NCBI GenBank assembly: GCA_008360955.1
Contig: LUCM01004362.1
Location: forward strand, 1 to 64,000
From: Fasciolopsis buskii
Lineage: Eukaryota; Platyhelminthes; Trematoda; Plagiorchiida; Fasciolidae
Reading direction: 5' to 3'
Length of the DNA stretch: 64,000 nt
Under the pieces are notes generated by a model. That model was not told the origin of the DNA, made no database searches, and saw only the letters and a program-made list of their open reading frames with translations. Numbering within the stretch: position 1 is the stretch's first letter; each line of letters begins with the position of its first letter. Below are positions 26,905 to 39,300 of the stretch, piece by piece. The position numbers and the translations under genes are program-made.

Positions 26905-27772
26905 GTCAAGGTGAATTCCAACATTCAGTAGTCGCCATGTTCATTAGATCCCCTTTGTCATCCATTTCAATTTTAAAGCAGGCCTTATCATTAAGTTTGA
27001 TCTGAAAAATAAAATTGCAGCACAATTTATAAAATAATGTATATCATTTTCAGCGCAGACTGAAAAATGTGAAGCCTACTCTCGAAGCATATTTGTGATT
27101 GTATCTGGGAAAACTTTATACAATCATAATTGGTCACCACAGTATTGTCTGACCAATTGCTCGTGAGACCAACTTTTTATCCAATGATAGTTGCAATGGA
27201 TAAGACTAGAATGTCATTGCTTTAAATTCTGCGAAATTTCACAATAAAGTGGAAAATATGTTCAACATAACAGACTATACTTCGTGATTCAATCTAGACT
27301 AACAGCATATAAGATAGCTAAACATCGATCGGTTGTTTCCGGCGCAATAGATTTTGCTGTGAGTGTGTTTATTGTGGTACTCGTGCATATGCTATTGAAA
27401 CTGCCTCGGGATATTTTTAGAAGTATGTTTCAAGACGGGGACAGACTTACGCTGACAGGAGAATTGGTTGGGAATTTTATGTCGCCCGCTTCTTTCAAGG
27501 CCCATCGATCGTCGTAATTAATTAGTTTCAATTTTTGAATTGGTCCACAAATATTGTTGCGAATCTGCGGTTAAAGTAACACAAAACGTAGTTGAGGAAC
27601 AGTGTTATTAGGCGGATCTATCCTAATAGTTCAACTTCAAACAATTCGTTCGTCATTGACTGTGAATGATGGCAAATGAATGCACCGTTGGACCCCGCGT
27701 TGGATGAGTACAAGCTAAATTGTGTCTCTACATGTCAGCCTTGTTAAATTCGGGATCAACATGATAAATTAC
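26905..27772. other. Non-coding, possibly downstream introns or UTR of the minus-strand membrane-protein candidate
   Basis: No exon could be placed. A hydrophobic plus-strand frame at 27284-27517 has no splice or family support. Confidence 0.35.
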
Positions 27773-27846
27773 CTTAGGTTTTTAAATAGCGTAAAAACAA
27801 TCAACAAAGTCAGAGCTATTTCGGCAAAATCAATTGGAGGAACTAG
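27773..27846 (-). CDS. Candidate membrane-protein exon
   Basis: On the minus strand an acceptor TTCTTAAGTTTCAG precedes 74 nt starting CTAGTTCC and ending AAG before a GTAATT donor. Translated in phase 0 it reads LVPPIDFAEIALTLLIVFTL followed by FKNLR, an evident transmembrane segment. It starts in the phase in which the exon at 27916-28023 ends (phase 0), so the two join in frame. Family not recognised. Confidence 0.4.
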
Positions 27847-27915
27847 CTGAAACTTAAGAATTTGAATGGTTAAATTTCAAAGAAGTGTTTTGCATTCAGC
27901 AATTAAGTAACGAAC

Positions 27916-28023
27916 CTTGTCTAGAAACTGCTGCCCTGTGAAACCCGATACCGTCACAATTAACTGGCAGACCAGGACCAGTGCAACACCTTTTAGAAAC
28001 ATATTACCGTATTTCCAGTATAA
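27916..28023 (-). CDS. Candidate membrane-protein exon with hydrophobic leader
   Basis: A strong acceptor (CATGTTTATTTCATTTCAG) precedes 108 nt, 36 codons in phase 0: LYWKYGN, then ATG at 28002 and MFLKGVALVLVCQLIVTVSG, ending QQFLDK. The donor is weak (AAG/GTTCGT). The hydrophobic stretch can be a signal peptide, if translation starts at 28002, or an internal membrane helix. Joined to 27773-27846 it gives two helices in frame. The exon upstream at 28228-28339 ends in phase 1, so it does not join this one directly. Family unknown. Confidence 0.4.
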
Positions 28024-28227
28024 CTGAAATGAAATAAACATGAAAACTTCTTTTGTTCATGCGAGAAAAAAGAAGTAACTGTTTAGACACCAAGCCATGA
28101 AACTTTGCATAGGAGAATTAGATAGACATTTTTATGGAACGCTTCAATATTTCTGAGATTGACGTGTGTTATAGCAACGCGTTTGAAAAAAAGACAGGAA
28201 ACATAGATGAAATTCAACAGCGCTCAC

Positions 28228-28339
28228 CAAGTTGAACCGGAGTGAATGCAGCAAGCAAACCAGCCAGGTACCGATATATTCCGAAAGTAAACCAACCGAG
28301 GTCGACGTTTGGTGTGTCCGGCATGATAGCTAGTGACAT
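28228..28339 (-). CDS. Candidate exon with ATG and hydrophobic segment
   Basis: The minus-strand frame starts MSLAIMPDTPNVDLGW (ATGs at 28339 and 28324) and continues FTFGIYRYLAGLLAAFTPVQ, ending CTT G before a consensus GTGAGC donor, phase 1. The segment is hydrophobic and membrane-compatible. The next good acceptor downstream (28024) opens in phase 0, a mismatch, so either an exon between them is missed, the donor differs, or this is a separate transcript. No family recognised. Confidence 0.3.
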
Positions 28340-31300
28340 GCGGAGACACAAGCAGACTTATTCAAACGAAATAACAAATGAACCAAATATAAATTCTAAC
28401 CTTGAAAGCTGACTGATGAACAGATCACCTCATACGTCAAATTTTAGCTGGAAGATTTTGTAGCAGGGATATTCATCGTTGTTTCCTACATTTTAGAAGT
28501 GCGTTTTCACAGAGGGCGACACCATATACCGGGGCTAATGAGCGATAAACCATACCGCAAAGCTTGCAATCATGAAAATGGTCGGTTAAATTTCACACAG
28601 GTTGGTGAACAGACCCACGAGTGAGATCAAAGCAGTGCATGCAAACACGAGCTCAGTAGACCTAGGGATTTCCTAAAGCATGATTATCACGATTTCTCTA
28701 GCATTCTAACCTGTATGAAAGCCACATCATTCAATATTAACGTCCAAAATCTCATCATTTTCTCAATTTGTGAAGCGATATGGACTACACAATGCACAAT
28801 ACTCCCACCATTTTCATGTGAACCCCAATCGAACTGAAAACAGAATCAATGTTCCATGTTTTACCGACAGAACTTTCATCGAAACTAGGACGAGTACTGA
28901 TTTTTGTCTCAATCCTGACAAAAGTCGCAGCCCGGGAATTAACATCTGACTACTCCTGTTTTCGCTAAATTCTCATCTGTGTGGTCTGCGTAGGCTGCCT
29001 TATGCGCAAATGATGCAGAGTGGCGAACCTTTTGTGCAACAGCCCTGTTTTCACTGACCCACTAGGAGCGTTAAGCTAAAGTTTAAAAAGGATTGCTATC
29101 TTTATTCATATAACATTACTTGCATCCCATTTTACGACAGTTCCACGTACAGTCCGCGTATTCCAACCAGCATTGGTCCGAATTTTCATGGATCGGAAAC
29201 ACATTACCTGACATTCTACACAGCTTCCATTTAATTTTAAGTGTTTTACTAAGCTTTGTAATTTTTCACTTTGATATGATGAGGAATGCTTCCCTTTTTG
29301 AGTAAAATGCGGTCACCTTTTAAACAAAGGTCTAACAAAATATAATACAATTTGAACTGCGTAGCGTGATACCAAGATTTAACAAAGCAGTGGCCGAAAA
29401 TTAAGATTTTTCAAAATCGGAATCGATCCAAACGAAAAATTTTAACAGTTGGTAAACAGCTTGCGGACAAGTGACAACTGATCAGTTATGAGCCCTTGAT
29501 AATAAGCCATCCAGGCTAGTTCTCATCTATCCATTGGATCCCTAATGCATGATATTGCACAAATGAGTAACTGGTTCGAAAAAATGCTTTGTGCCGGCTT
29601 ACTTTAACTGATGCGAGCGATAGGCGATTTCTGCGTAATTAGCTTAAATACGTCAGATTCATAGATTCAGCTTGATAGTACAACCGTTTTGTCAGTATGA
29701 ACGGTGAGATACGAAGTGTACCGTTGAAATTTCTTGTGCGTCACCGTGGGACTTCTGCCGTTCACCGAAGATATAAGATAGTTGACGTGGTCAGGTGAAG
29801 ATATAACTAAAGATTCAAACTCCTTACTCAGTAGACTGCCCCATGTAGGCCCATTTGGATCGCGTAGTTTAGGCCCACATGATACCACAACGTGGTGATT
29901 GGGGGACACGTTGCGCTAAAACCCAGCATGGCAGTCAGTGGTTGTCTCCACTAGAAACATTTCCGCTTCTGCATAGTACTTCAACTTATTGCCCAGAAGT
30001 TGATTTCAGTTTTTTGTTTTCTTTATCTTTTACATGGGCGAAACAATGATGCGAAATCAAAACAAAAGAACTTCCGTACGCGTGGTCGAGTAATTATGGC
30101 AACAACTTGAAGCTCTTTACTGCTTTCTGAGTTAAAGCTGTTACATTGCCATATATCCCGCCGGAAAATTGTACTATGTTTAAGGTTCAAATGTTCGTCA
30201 CTGCATTGGTGGCTAAGTCTTACATGTGTTGTGTAATGCATTCGGGTGCGTTGGTTAGGTGTAACAGGTATTCAACATGCACATAGGCGGATCATGTGGG
30301 TGTACATGTTTCGAAGTTGTGCAGTGGTTGGCATAAAAGTTTGGGTGTTCACATCGTGAAATAGCAAAGATCACATGATTTGTGTAAGAGTTGGGCCTCA
30401 TGGCTGGATTTTACAAGAAACTTTGTTGGGCATGCACATGTCGTCAGATTTGTGAATTATTTTCACTTGTTTAAAACGATGGATAAATTTACAGGTAAAT
30501 ACTTTATCTACCAACCTTATTTTGTTTATTTTCCCTGTAAAAGATCCATTACAGTAGTATCCTAAATCAGCCAACATTAACGCTTTGTTAGTAATATGAA
30601 GATATGATCACCGTAAATCGTGATCTGATCTTACGGAACTCTCATAAATAGCATACTCCGCAATCCACATGCGATCAGTGTTTCTGGTGACTAAGCAAAT
30701 TGTGTTTGGCCTACGGTTTTCAAGCTTCTTACTTCATATGGGGCTATTTCCGTTTTCCGTTTGAATCCGTTTCCTAGTTGTCTCAGTAATTGTGCACTAG
30801 AACTAATTCATCTGATCAGTTAACCAGATCCAAAAAGCCACTTTTTCTGAACTCCTGTCCACAATGTATCGCTATGGGAGGATGTTGAAAGCCTAGCAGC
30901 AAATGACTTTAGTGCAATCAATATCTAACTCAAATTATGCGGGAAATTAAAAGTTAGGATGCATTTAATGGGCAATGGTCTTAACTGATGTATTACAATG
31001 TTCTCTGACATCAATACATGATATATTGGTTCGCTGTTTCACTGAACTATTTTTCTACGTGCGAAAGTAATTCGCCACCCAACAAAATGATGTAAACGTA
31101 TGCATTTTGCCGAGTGAACCCATGAGTTTTATGAATAGAGCGTTGCTAGGCGAATTCAAGTGCAGAAAATGCAAAGCTATTATTTTGGGTTATATGCAGA
31201 TGTATGCGTATTCATTTTCCAAACTGTCATATTTCCTACTACCAAATACTGACATCTCTGACCTCGCCACATTCTTCCTCGTTCAAAATAAAACTTGACT

Positions 31301-33590
31301 GTTCTAATGTGATTTCTTCCAGTTTCCTGATGGTTGATTTTCGATGGCTAAGATGGGGCATCAAACTTCTGCCAGAAGACATCTATCCGTTAAACTCTGA
31401 CTTCTCAGCTTGAGAGTTCCATTTCCCGACAGCTTTAACTCCCAGTCTTAAGTATTGCACGTAATCACATCCAAATGTTGCTGCCACTTTACCCAGACCG
31501 ATGCCCGACGGACAAATGAAGGTCCGCAGGGGATGTTTGATTACTCTGTTATTTGATATTTGTTTACTCGCGTAAGGGACTGTTTTTGAAATTTCTCTCA
31601 TTTTATCTTATTGGCGTTGGTTCAACAGTGAAGTCTTTATTATTTAGCCAAAAGCTGATTTGCAAATTGACAAAGGTCAAGGGAAACAAAAATGTCCTAA
31701 TTAACTTTACCATATGCGTTCGTTTTCCAAAGCAGTTCCGCTCCATTTGTTCAAACCATAATTGTGTTTTATAAGAAAAACTTTAACTTAAAAAAGACAG
31801 TTTTCACTGGATATTTAGCAGAACGAAGATGGCATAATGAACGCCAACGGTTCTAGTTAATAGTAAATATATCAACCGGGAGCAAGGTCAAAATTAGTCA
31901 ATGCCAGTTGTCAAGTTGACTGCGCAAAAACAGGCTAATCTAAATTCGACTGGGTAATAAAACCAGAAGATTAGTTAATGACAATTTCATGAAGGGTTAG
32001 ACTCCAATTGAAACTCCTCACAAAGTGCTGACTCACAGGTGTTTGAAGTCGAATTAGCCGCACCCCAATGAGATAGCCCATAGGTCACAAATATGTATAA
32101 TATTTTCAAACCAACACGATGGAAGATATTATGAAATAAGGTTTAACATTTTCTCTCCCATTTAATTTGCCTCATAAACCGATCATCTCAACGACTACCT
32201 CAATCAAGCATACGAATGATCAGTGGGCTGCAGAATTTCTACTGCCGAGTGGACCAAAACGTTTGAGGCTCTTTCCGCAAGGGGTTCCAAGAATATCGGA
32301 TTATAATAACATTGCTTCATTTGAACTAATAGCAACGGTAAACCATTTTTGTGCGTTGGTTGAAAGACAACATACAAAGTTCCAACAGAAAATCGTAAGG
32401 TACTGCTATTTTTATGATTGCATTTTGTCAAGTAATTTATTACCAATGTAATGTCAAAGGAAGGGTGTAGTCACTTAAGGTTCGTTCGGGGGCCTGGCAT
32501 TAGATGCCATCCTTGTGACCGGATGAGAATGAAAACAGCCGAACAAAAAATAAATCTGCATTTCGCCACAACCATATGTTTGCGGATTATATTTTCTGTG
32601 CTTGAAAATTATGCATCTAATTAAAAATATTCCAAGTGAGATTAAAGAATTTGCATGCGTAGGTTAAACTCGTCTCGAAAACTGTAAATAATCAGCTTCC
32701 CCTTTTTTCTAATCCATTCCTAATTTAATTAATAGACGGGCCATGCTGAAAAAGAGTACGTTAAGAATCAACAAAGAAAGAACAACGTAAACTTTCGTTT
32801 GTTTTATCTCAAGCAAACAAAAGCAACGTTTAGAACTGTCCCGCATACGCAGCGTTTCGAGTACCTGCTGAAGACAAGCATAATATAGACCGAAAGACTA
32901 ACCACAACCATGTGCCCGGAGGCCGTTAAGCTTGGAGATTACTGGAGAAAACATAATCTGAAAACAGGCTATAAAATAGGGCAGAGAAAAGAGCAAAATA
33001 ATTACTGGTCACACGCAACAGTAGACTTCTTGAGCAACCTAAGAACGTCACAAAATAGAAATACTGCGATGCATCCAAATAACGAAAAACCCCCTCACAC
33101 TGTACGCAGTGGAATTTGGGCAGAAATAATAGTGTGAGACGTTCTGTGCTGGCACCCGTATTACGAATAGCCTTTGGCCATTCCAATGCTGTTTATCCAT
33201 TAATATCCAACAATACTCTAGAATCAACCTTCTGAATGAGCCCTTGAATCAATATTTTTCACTCAGTAGTCGGCATCTGAATGTGGATATTCCGAACGAA
33301 ATTCACCATTTCCGTGGAAATTCGCTTGATTTTCTGTATTCAGATGCCCGGAATATTTTTTCAGGTAGATAACTTGCATGACATCGATTTTCAACATGCT
33401 GACACACGATGGACAAACCCCGATGGGTATATATGACAGCCTTTATAGCAGTAGAAAACAGTCTTTAAAGTTTACCATTACAGGCATTGAAAGCTAACCT
33501 ACTATCGCATGAGCCGATCGCAATACACTAGCATCTTAAGGTTGTACAAAACCAATGACCGATAGAAAGTACTTTCGGTGATAGCCATGC
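28340..33590. other. Intergenic or intronic DNA, no gene recognised
   Basis: A hydrophobic minus-strand frame near 28600-28670 (LVFACTALISLVGLFTNL) might be a further exon of the 28 kb candidate but lacks convincing splice sites. The minus-strand 80-codon frame at 29667-29909 and the overlapping frames at 32167-32451 and 32910-33186 are unassigned and probably chance or old repeat. Confidence 0.4.
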
Positions 33591-33596
33591 GGACAA

Positions 33597-33755
33597 GGCC
33601 GTGGTGCAGCCTTTGGACGTGAAGGTCGCGGGTTCGAATCATCCGACGGCCGGTCAACTTCCTCCCTTGGCAACCCTTTGTTGGCCACGGCTTCCTTCCT
33701 GAAAAAATGATGTACATTGTTATTTTATTAATAAAGGAAGTAAAAGATAAGACAG
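33597..33755 (+). mobile_element. tRNA-derived SINE with AT-rich tail, copy B
   Basis: The head (33597-33651) keeps RNA polymerase III promoter features. A box-A-like TGGTGCAGCCTTTGGACG is followed by an exact box B GGTTCGAATC at 33631-33640, and GGCCGT at the 5' end can pair with ACGGCC at the 3' end. The anticodon arm is missing, so this is tRNA-derived rather than a functional tRNA. The body and tail (33652-33755) match 25181-25282 and end in an AT-rich stretch with TTATTAATAAAGG. Two copies, one with and one without the head, mark it as a dispersed SINE. Its tail may be shared with a partner LINE; not tested. Confidence 0.75.
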
Positions 33756-36700
33756 AAGTTCAGTAAGCCCTTAAGGGTTACCCAATGTTGCTTGAAGCTG
33801 TGGTGGTCTATTCACAAAGTTTATCCAGATTTTGCGGTAGATATCCACTGTTAGCGGCTCCTAATAAGAGTAAAACAACCTGGTGCATTCATGTTTATCG
33901 GATAATTAATTGTATATTGAATATGCCTAATACGTAACTTTGTGGTAGATGCAGTTTTGACATTAAAGTCGTAGAGAACGAATTAATGTTCTGCTCAGAA
34001 TGCCAGAATTTTGAATGTGTGTACCACCTACTTCACCTCTGGCGGACTGAAAGCAAATACAAGAGTGGATCGACGGCTGGTAATCGGGATGGATTTCGCC
34101 ATTCAAGAAAATGTTCGGTGTTTCGAACTCCTGTCGAAAGGTGTGAAAACACAAAGAAACACGCGACCTCTATCGCTAAATATTTATCCCTAAAAGACAG
34201 AAAGCGCCTCATCTAAGTCTGTAAGACGAGCTCTAGATTATCTTTGTAGCACAAAATTACGTGTGTACTGCAGCTGCTTCGATCGACCTTACTGGTATAT
34301 TTTCAGCATTCGGTCTGAAGCATGGTTACCTCGGATGAATTGCACTATTGATAAATATGTTTAGGAACGAAAACAAATCTGATTATTTATCGCTAATACT
34401 TATTGGAATCATTTTCAACATCATCAATATACCATGAGGAATGGCAAATTAGATGAAGGTTTGCTTGATTATCATTCAATGTTTTCAGGGAAACCGGAAT
34501 TCCCCTTACTACACGAAGAGAAATATTCGTCAAGAACCATCCTCAAAACAGCTCAGTATATCGCCAAAAATAAAACCCCCAAAGATTAGCAAAAACGAAG
34601 ATAGTAACATTTAACAATTCAAAGAAAGACAGTGGTAGGTGTTCAGTTTTTGTTCTTACCTACTTTTTCTTTGCGGCTCCAAATGACTGAATTCGACCAC
34701 CTTCTTTGGTCAAACGGCAGAGAGAAAAGGACAAATTTAAATGATCTAGAGTTCAATTTTTTTCTGAATTTTCGCCTTTGGATTGAATGAGCTGGTTTCA
34801 GATCGACCTCTAAGATGACCTGAGCGCAGATTGAAGCAGCGCTTGAACAAACCTGGGACTAAGCACACGCAGGCAGCCGCAAAATAGTCACACAAACTCA
34901 GAGGCGGACAAAACACAAACGAATCAAAGTGAATGAGCGCAAATAATATCTAACCTGTCAAATCCCAGAATTTCACCATTAGGCGTATTTTTTCATCCCC
35001 TTTGCTTTGTTTCGACTAGTTTCAATCTAGTCAGAACATTGTCTGCGATAAGAGAACATCTTCAAGGCCCCCCGGTCCATTTATACTTTGAATTGGGTTT
35101 TAGTGGCTAACTGCAAATGAGATTAGTTGCAACGACCTACACATCAGGGCGGCATGTACTCATGTACCTTTATTACGTCCAATTCAAGCAAGAAAATGCC
35201 CCCTTAGAAATGAACAAAATTATGGCTTCTTGTCATATGAACTAGCATTTTGAATTTACGCCCAGTGGTTACTGAACCACAAATTACTAGTGAATTCAGA
35301 GTACGTATGCCTTACCGATAAAGAAACAATGCTTGGGTTCAATTTCAATATTTTCCATCCTTCCCAAATTCATTATTCCAACCTGTTTTCTCACCAGTTA
35401 ATACTAGCGCTGCTTATCATCTACACCGGTCATCCGCACTACTGTTTCACACCTTTGCACAGTTTTTGGGAAAATAACTTTACAGCCATTCCGTTGAAAG
35501 TGGGATTTAGAGAATAAGCTAAATTTGTTTTCTCGATGAACAATTCACCGCAGGTGCAGCTTGCACTGACCTCTGACTCTCTTTTTCGATGTGTCTGCAA
35601 ACTGCCTATCACGCTCGAGAAAATATTTCTTTAAACTGGTTAGACTTTCAAAATGTGCTTCTTGGTAGTCGGAATTTTTAGCCTATATTTATCTATTCCT
35701 TAGTTATCTAGGCCCGCTCTTCGAACATACATTTTTGCCCCTGTGGCTACCTGTGGGCTAGGTATGTCACATTTCACTACCATAATTATGGCCGACTGAG
35801 AAGTCATAGCACAAAGCTGTAGGTTAACTTTACTTTGGATAATCTGTCGTGGATTGGGCTTTGTTTTGTTCTGGAGTTTTGTTTTGCAGTTCAAATCAAG
35901 AAGAGGTTTGCTTGACCCAGGGCCAGTTTGCTCAAGCCTTTGGGAATAGCGCTGCAATCCCCTTCTCTCCCAAAATGTCAATACGGAGTATCAGTAGTAA
36001 CCAAATTGGTTTCAACATAGTTTTAGGGATCGAAAGACGTAATGTACTGGGGAGTGTTTCACAGCAGGACTATTATGAGGTTGTGAGTGGCGGTCATAAT
36101 CGACATGGTCAACCAGAAAAATAAAATATCATAGTGACTGGTAAATAAAATGATTCAAACTGACTTGCTTGAAGCATCTACTTATTGAAAGCAACAAATC
36201 GGGCTGAAATTCAAGACTAACTGAAATGACCAAGAATATCAGGCGCAAATTGCATCGGCCCATCCTCTAAAAAGAATTATCCAAATTTACAATTAGGGTA
36301 TGGACTAAATTTTTCTTTGCATTATAATATGATAGATTAAGGAATTAGTCCTGATAGAGAATACGCATCCAATTTTCAGCTTTTTCTGCATTTTGAGAAA
36401 ACAGGTCTGCAGACTACTTGCCAGCATTTTGGCAGTAAATTTACGTATATTTGAGTTTCAAACAAAAAACAAACCGTCCCCACCATTTTCTAGACAACTT
36501 TCTTCATTGCTAATTCGCTTCATCCACGAGCTGGTTTTCCTGTTGCTTGCCACGTGCCTCCTCATGCTGCATGCGCACCACTTGGTCGGTTGTTCATGCT
36601 AGAGGTCCAATTTTAATCCCATCTAATATCTACTGTTGTATACATAAACGAATCTGGTTTACGCTGGTTTGCGCATCAGCGTTTTGTGAACTGGGCTGTC

Positions 36701-36798
36701 TTGAAAAATGCACCTAGCAAAATGAGCAACGTTTGAATTGCGTCCACATACAGTTTCCCGTGTCCTCGTGCCACTTAGATAAACACGTTGACTGCAAA
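33756..36798. other. Intergenic or intronic DNA, no gene recognised
   Basis: Overlapping opposite-strand frames at 35700-36124 (91-93 codons each) cannot both be genes and neither has a motif. Nothing else seen. Confidence 0.4.
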
Positions 36799-37045
36799 TT
36801 ACCTCGCTTCAAAACAAGAACTATAAAACAGCGAACCGTGACGGATATTCGCTTTCGCGGTGCACTGAAACTGCCCCAAGAAAATCGCAATATTGACTTC
36901 GGGTGTGCAAGTCATCAAAATTCCGTGAAACTGAAACACGTCATTTTCACCAGTGTCACCTGTCGACTTTTTAATCCCCATTTGATCCCGTTTGAGAAAA
37001 GTGAAGCAGGGTAGCTTCGGTGTTAGAAACCTGAAGAGTACATTT
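36797..37045 (-). CDS. Weak candidate exon
   Basis: A minus-strand open stretch from an acceptor-like TGTACTCTTCAG to a good donor GAG/GTAATT, about 80 codons. It contains an internal ATG at 36981 and four cysteines. It reads TGENDVFQFHGILMTCTPEV in the middle. The opposite strand is also open for 93 codons here, and no family is recognised. Treat as a splice-consistent open stretch only. Confidence 0.2.
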
Positions 37046-37849
37046 ATTTTAAATATTACAAAGAGTGAAGTTAAATAGTTTATTTTTTAATAAATTCAAA
37101 AGTGCCAAATTGCACCTTTTTCTGTTGGGCTGGGTTGAATGGCAGTTTAACTTAACTTCCGGGTCCCATCTGGAGTAATGCACATCCACGTGTATACTGT
37201 GAAACACTTCGTGGCATTTTCCTTTGTGATTTCCTGTCATAAGTTAGGTTGCATTCGCCTAACACTACTTTAACAATTGCAGTCAGAAAATTAACAAGAA
37301 CTTGACGAGAAAAGCAAACTAACGGAATTGCACACTGATATACAGGGAATGTAGTAGTTGGTGTGATGGTATTCGATGACAACCAAAGAAGGTTGTATTT
37401 TCGGCTCAAACTGGCAGCCTTCACCAGGCCTATTCTTGTGCAACAGATCCAAAAGTTTAGCAATTCGAATCTAGGAATTGATGGTTAGTTGTACGCATTG
37501 TACCTGGCGAACATACTGGCAGCTAATTCCATGAATGGAATGATATTATTTGCACAAATACTAACCGCGCATTATCATTCTGTGAGCTTGATATTCTCAG
37601 TGAAGCGTCAATTATTAACTAAAGAAATTTAAAAGTCCTTCATTCAGAAGACGTGTAGGGAGGCGGAAATATCCCAAATATGAGTGTGCCTTACCCCTGC
37701 CAATCGAGTGGATGCAGCTTGTCTTACTAAGGAGAACCACTCAGGTTAGTCCACTAGTTGATATTTTCGTACTGTTTCACCCAGTCCGCCACAGATTACC
37801 TTGATTTGTTTCCCAACCTTTCCCTGCATCGAAGAAACGTGTATTTGGA
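37046..37849. other. Intergenic DNA, no gene recognised
   Basis: A minus-strand 103-codon frame at 37152-37463 has no motif. Nothing else seen. Confidence 0.4.
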
Positions 37850-39300
37850 TGAATACAATCTGTTCATATGAACAATACATGTGTCAGCCATGTCTTCTGT
37901 TCAGATTCAGTGCGCTGTCACTCATGATCCAACGCTTAATCCCAAAGTTGTTTATGGAATTTCCCCACCGTATTTGAGCGGAACTGGGAAGACCCCGATG
38001 TTAAAACAAAGCCAATCCTTGTATATCTTCCCTCCTTAACAGCCATGCTTCAGAGCGGTGTGGTAATACCATTCTTGATGCTGCGGTATAAACCATACTC
38101 CTGATAGGTTTTACAGGGATGTCTCATTTTGGTAAATGTCAATCAACACTTCCGTGCAAGCACGGAAATCAATCGCTATACGACTACTAGGTCAGAATAA
38201 AACACATAAAATAAAGCTCCCTGATGTGCCACATTCTCCTCTCAATGAATGGGGTTTAATTATGGGCTATTCCAGTTCTGCAGTGGAATTTCACCCTTCG
38301 AAGTTGCAAGACACATTCAAAGCCTACCTGAGCTTCGATAAAGAGAGCTGAGGAAATGCGGCGAGTAACGTGGTTCTCATTCAGAACTGCAATGTCGCCT
38401 GCCCAAGTCCAGCATTTTCGTATTCATAAAAATATCAAACCTTCAATTCCCACTCAAAGATGTGGTTGGTTCAATGACCCCGATGATGAAAAATTTTGAA
38501 AGGAATGGTTGAGGGTTTTCAATCGTACCCCACTGTTCCTAATGAACTCCAATGAAAGAATGCTATAAGCAGAGGCTGGTCTTCAACAGTTTGTATACAA
38601 CAGTACGGCGAGAAGCAAGGTTGAAAGGTTGCATGGCATACTGAATCGAATGCCACTTTCATGTAATGAATACTGGAGAACACGGGAATGTTGAAGGTGT
38701 ATGCATGTCTTTACGTTTGTAAAATAAAAAAATGTCATAATCTAACCAATCTCGATCTTGTGGAAAACTAGCTTGATATCGACGCAAAAGATTTCCTGTC
38801 ACCATTTAATGAGCAGGTGGTAGTTTCGTTGCAATATATGAATTATATAATACTTTCTCTGACCTTTTGCGTAAACTGGCAAAACCGCTGACTCACGCCA
38901 GTCCTTAAGATTAAATTCTTTTGTCATATCAGGCCACGGAGTTTTATTAGCTGAAATAGGAGAATGTCGCCGGAATACATGAGAAATGACAGCGAAAATT
39001 CGTCTTGTCCAGCGGCATCATGCCCCTGTCTCCCTAACGAATTCTATTTCTCATAGAAAACCGATGCATGCAAACATTTTCCCCTGCTGCCGTAAGTGGA
39101 AAGCTCTTTGTGTACCAGGGATACCTAGACGAACTGCTTCAAAAGTGCGAAGTTGAAAACGGCGTCCCTAGGACAATATTCTGGACATGTCGGATTAACC
39201 TGACGTTTAATTAGGACCTGGCTTTTGTGGACAAGTAATCCAAAACAGTCAGCAAAGAATTCAACCGTTCCCGAAGGGCACAGTGTTTATCATTTCCCTG
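37850..39300 (-). pseudogene. Degenerate RTE-type LINE, most of the RT ORF
   Basis: The most complete retrotransposon relic here. Reading the minus strand downward in switching frames gives, in family order: KEFNLKDWRESAVLPVYAKG (about 38910-38850), matching the DWxESxxxPxFKKG block; QASFPQDRDWLDYDIFLF (about 38785-38730) for QAGFRPGRGCIDHIFTLR; YSILSLEFIRNSGVR (about 38570-38520) for the LSPEFxxxSGVRQGCPLSP block; LATSKGEIPLQNW (about 38315-38275) for FAPSKCKVLLQDW; RVYTAASRMVLPHRSEAW (about 38090-38035) for GRVYxAxVRxVLLYGCETW; then LFxHRGLPSSAQIRWGN. Both catalytic aspartate blocks are lost and stops are frequent. The endonuclease domain should lie above 39300 but is unrecognisable. The order of six blocks makes the call firm. 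Confidence 0.85.

Noticed and set aside
35700..36124. Opposite-strand 91- and 93-codon frames
   Set aside because: Both strands are open without motif or splice support; probably old repeat or chance.
38136..38351. 71-codon plus-strand frame starting at ATG
   Set aside because: It lies antisense to the RTE relic on the minus strand and is explained as its shadow.
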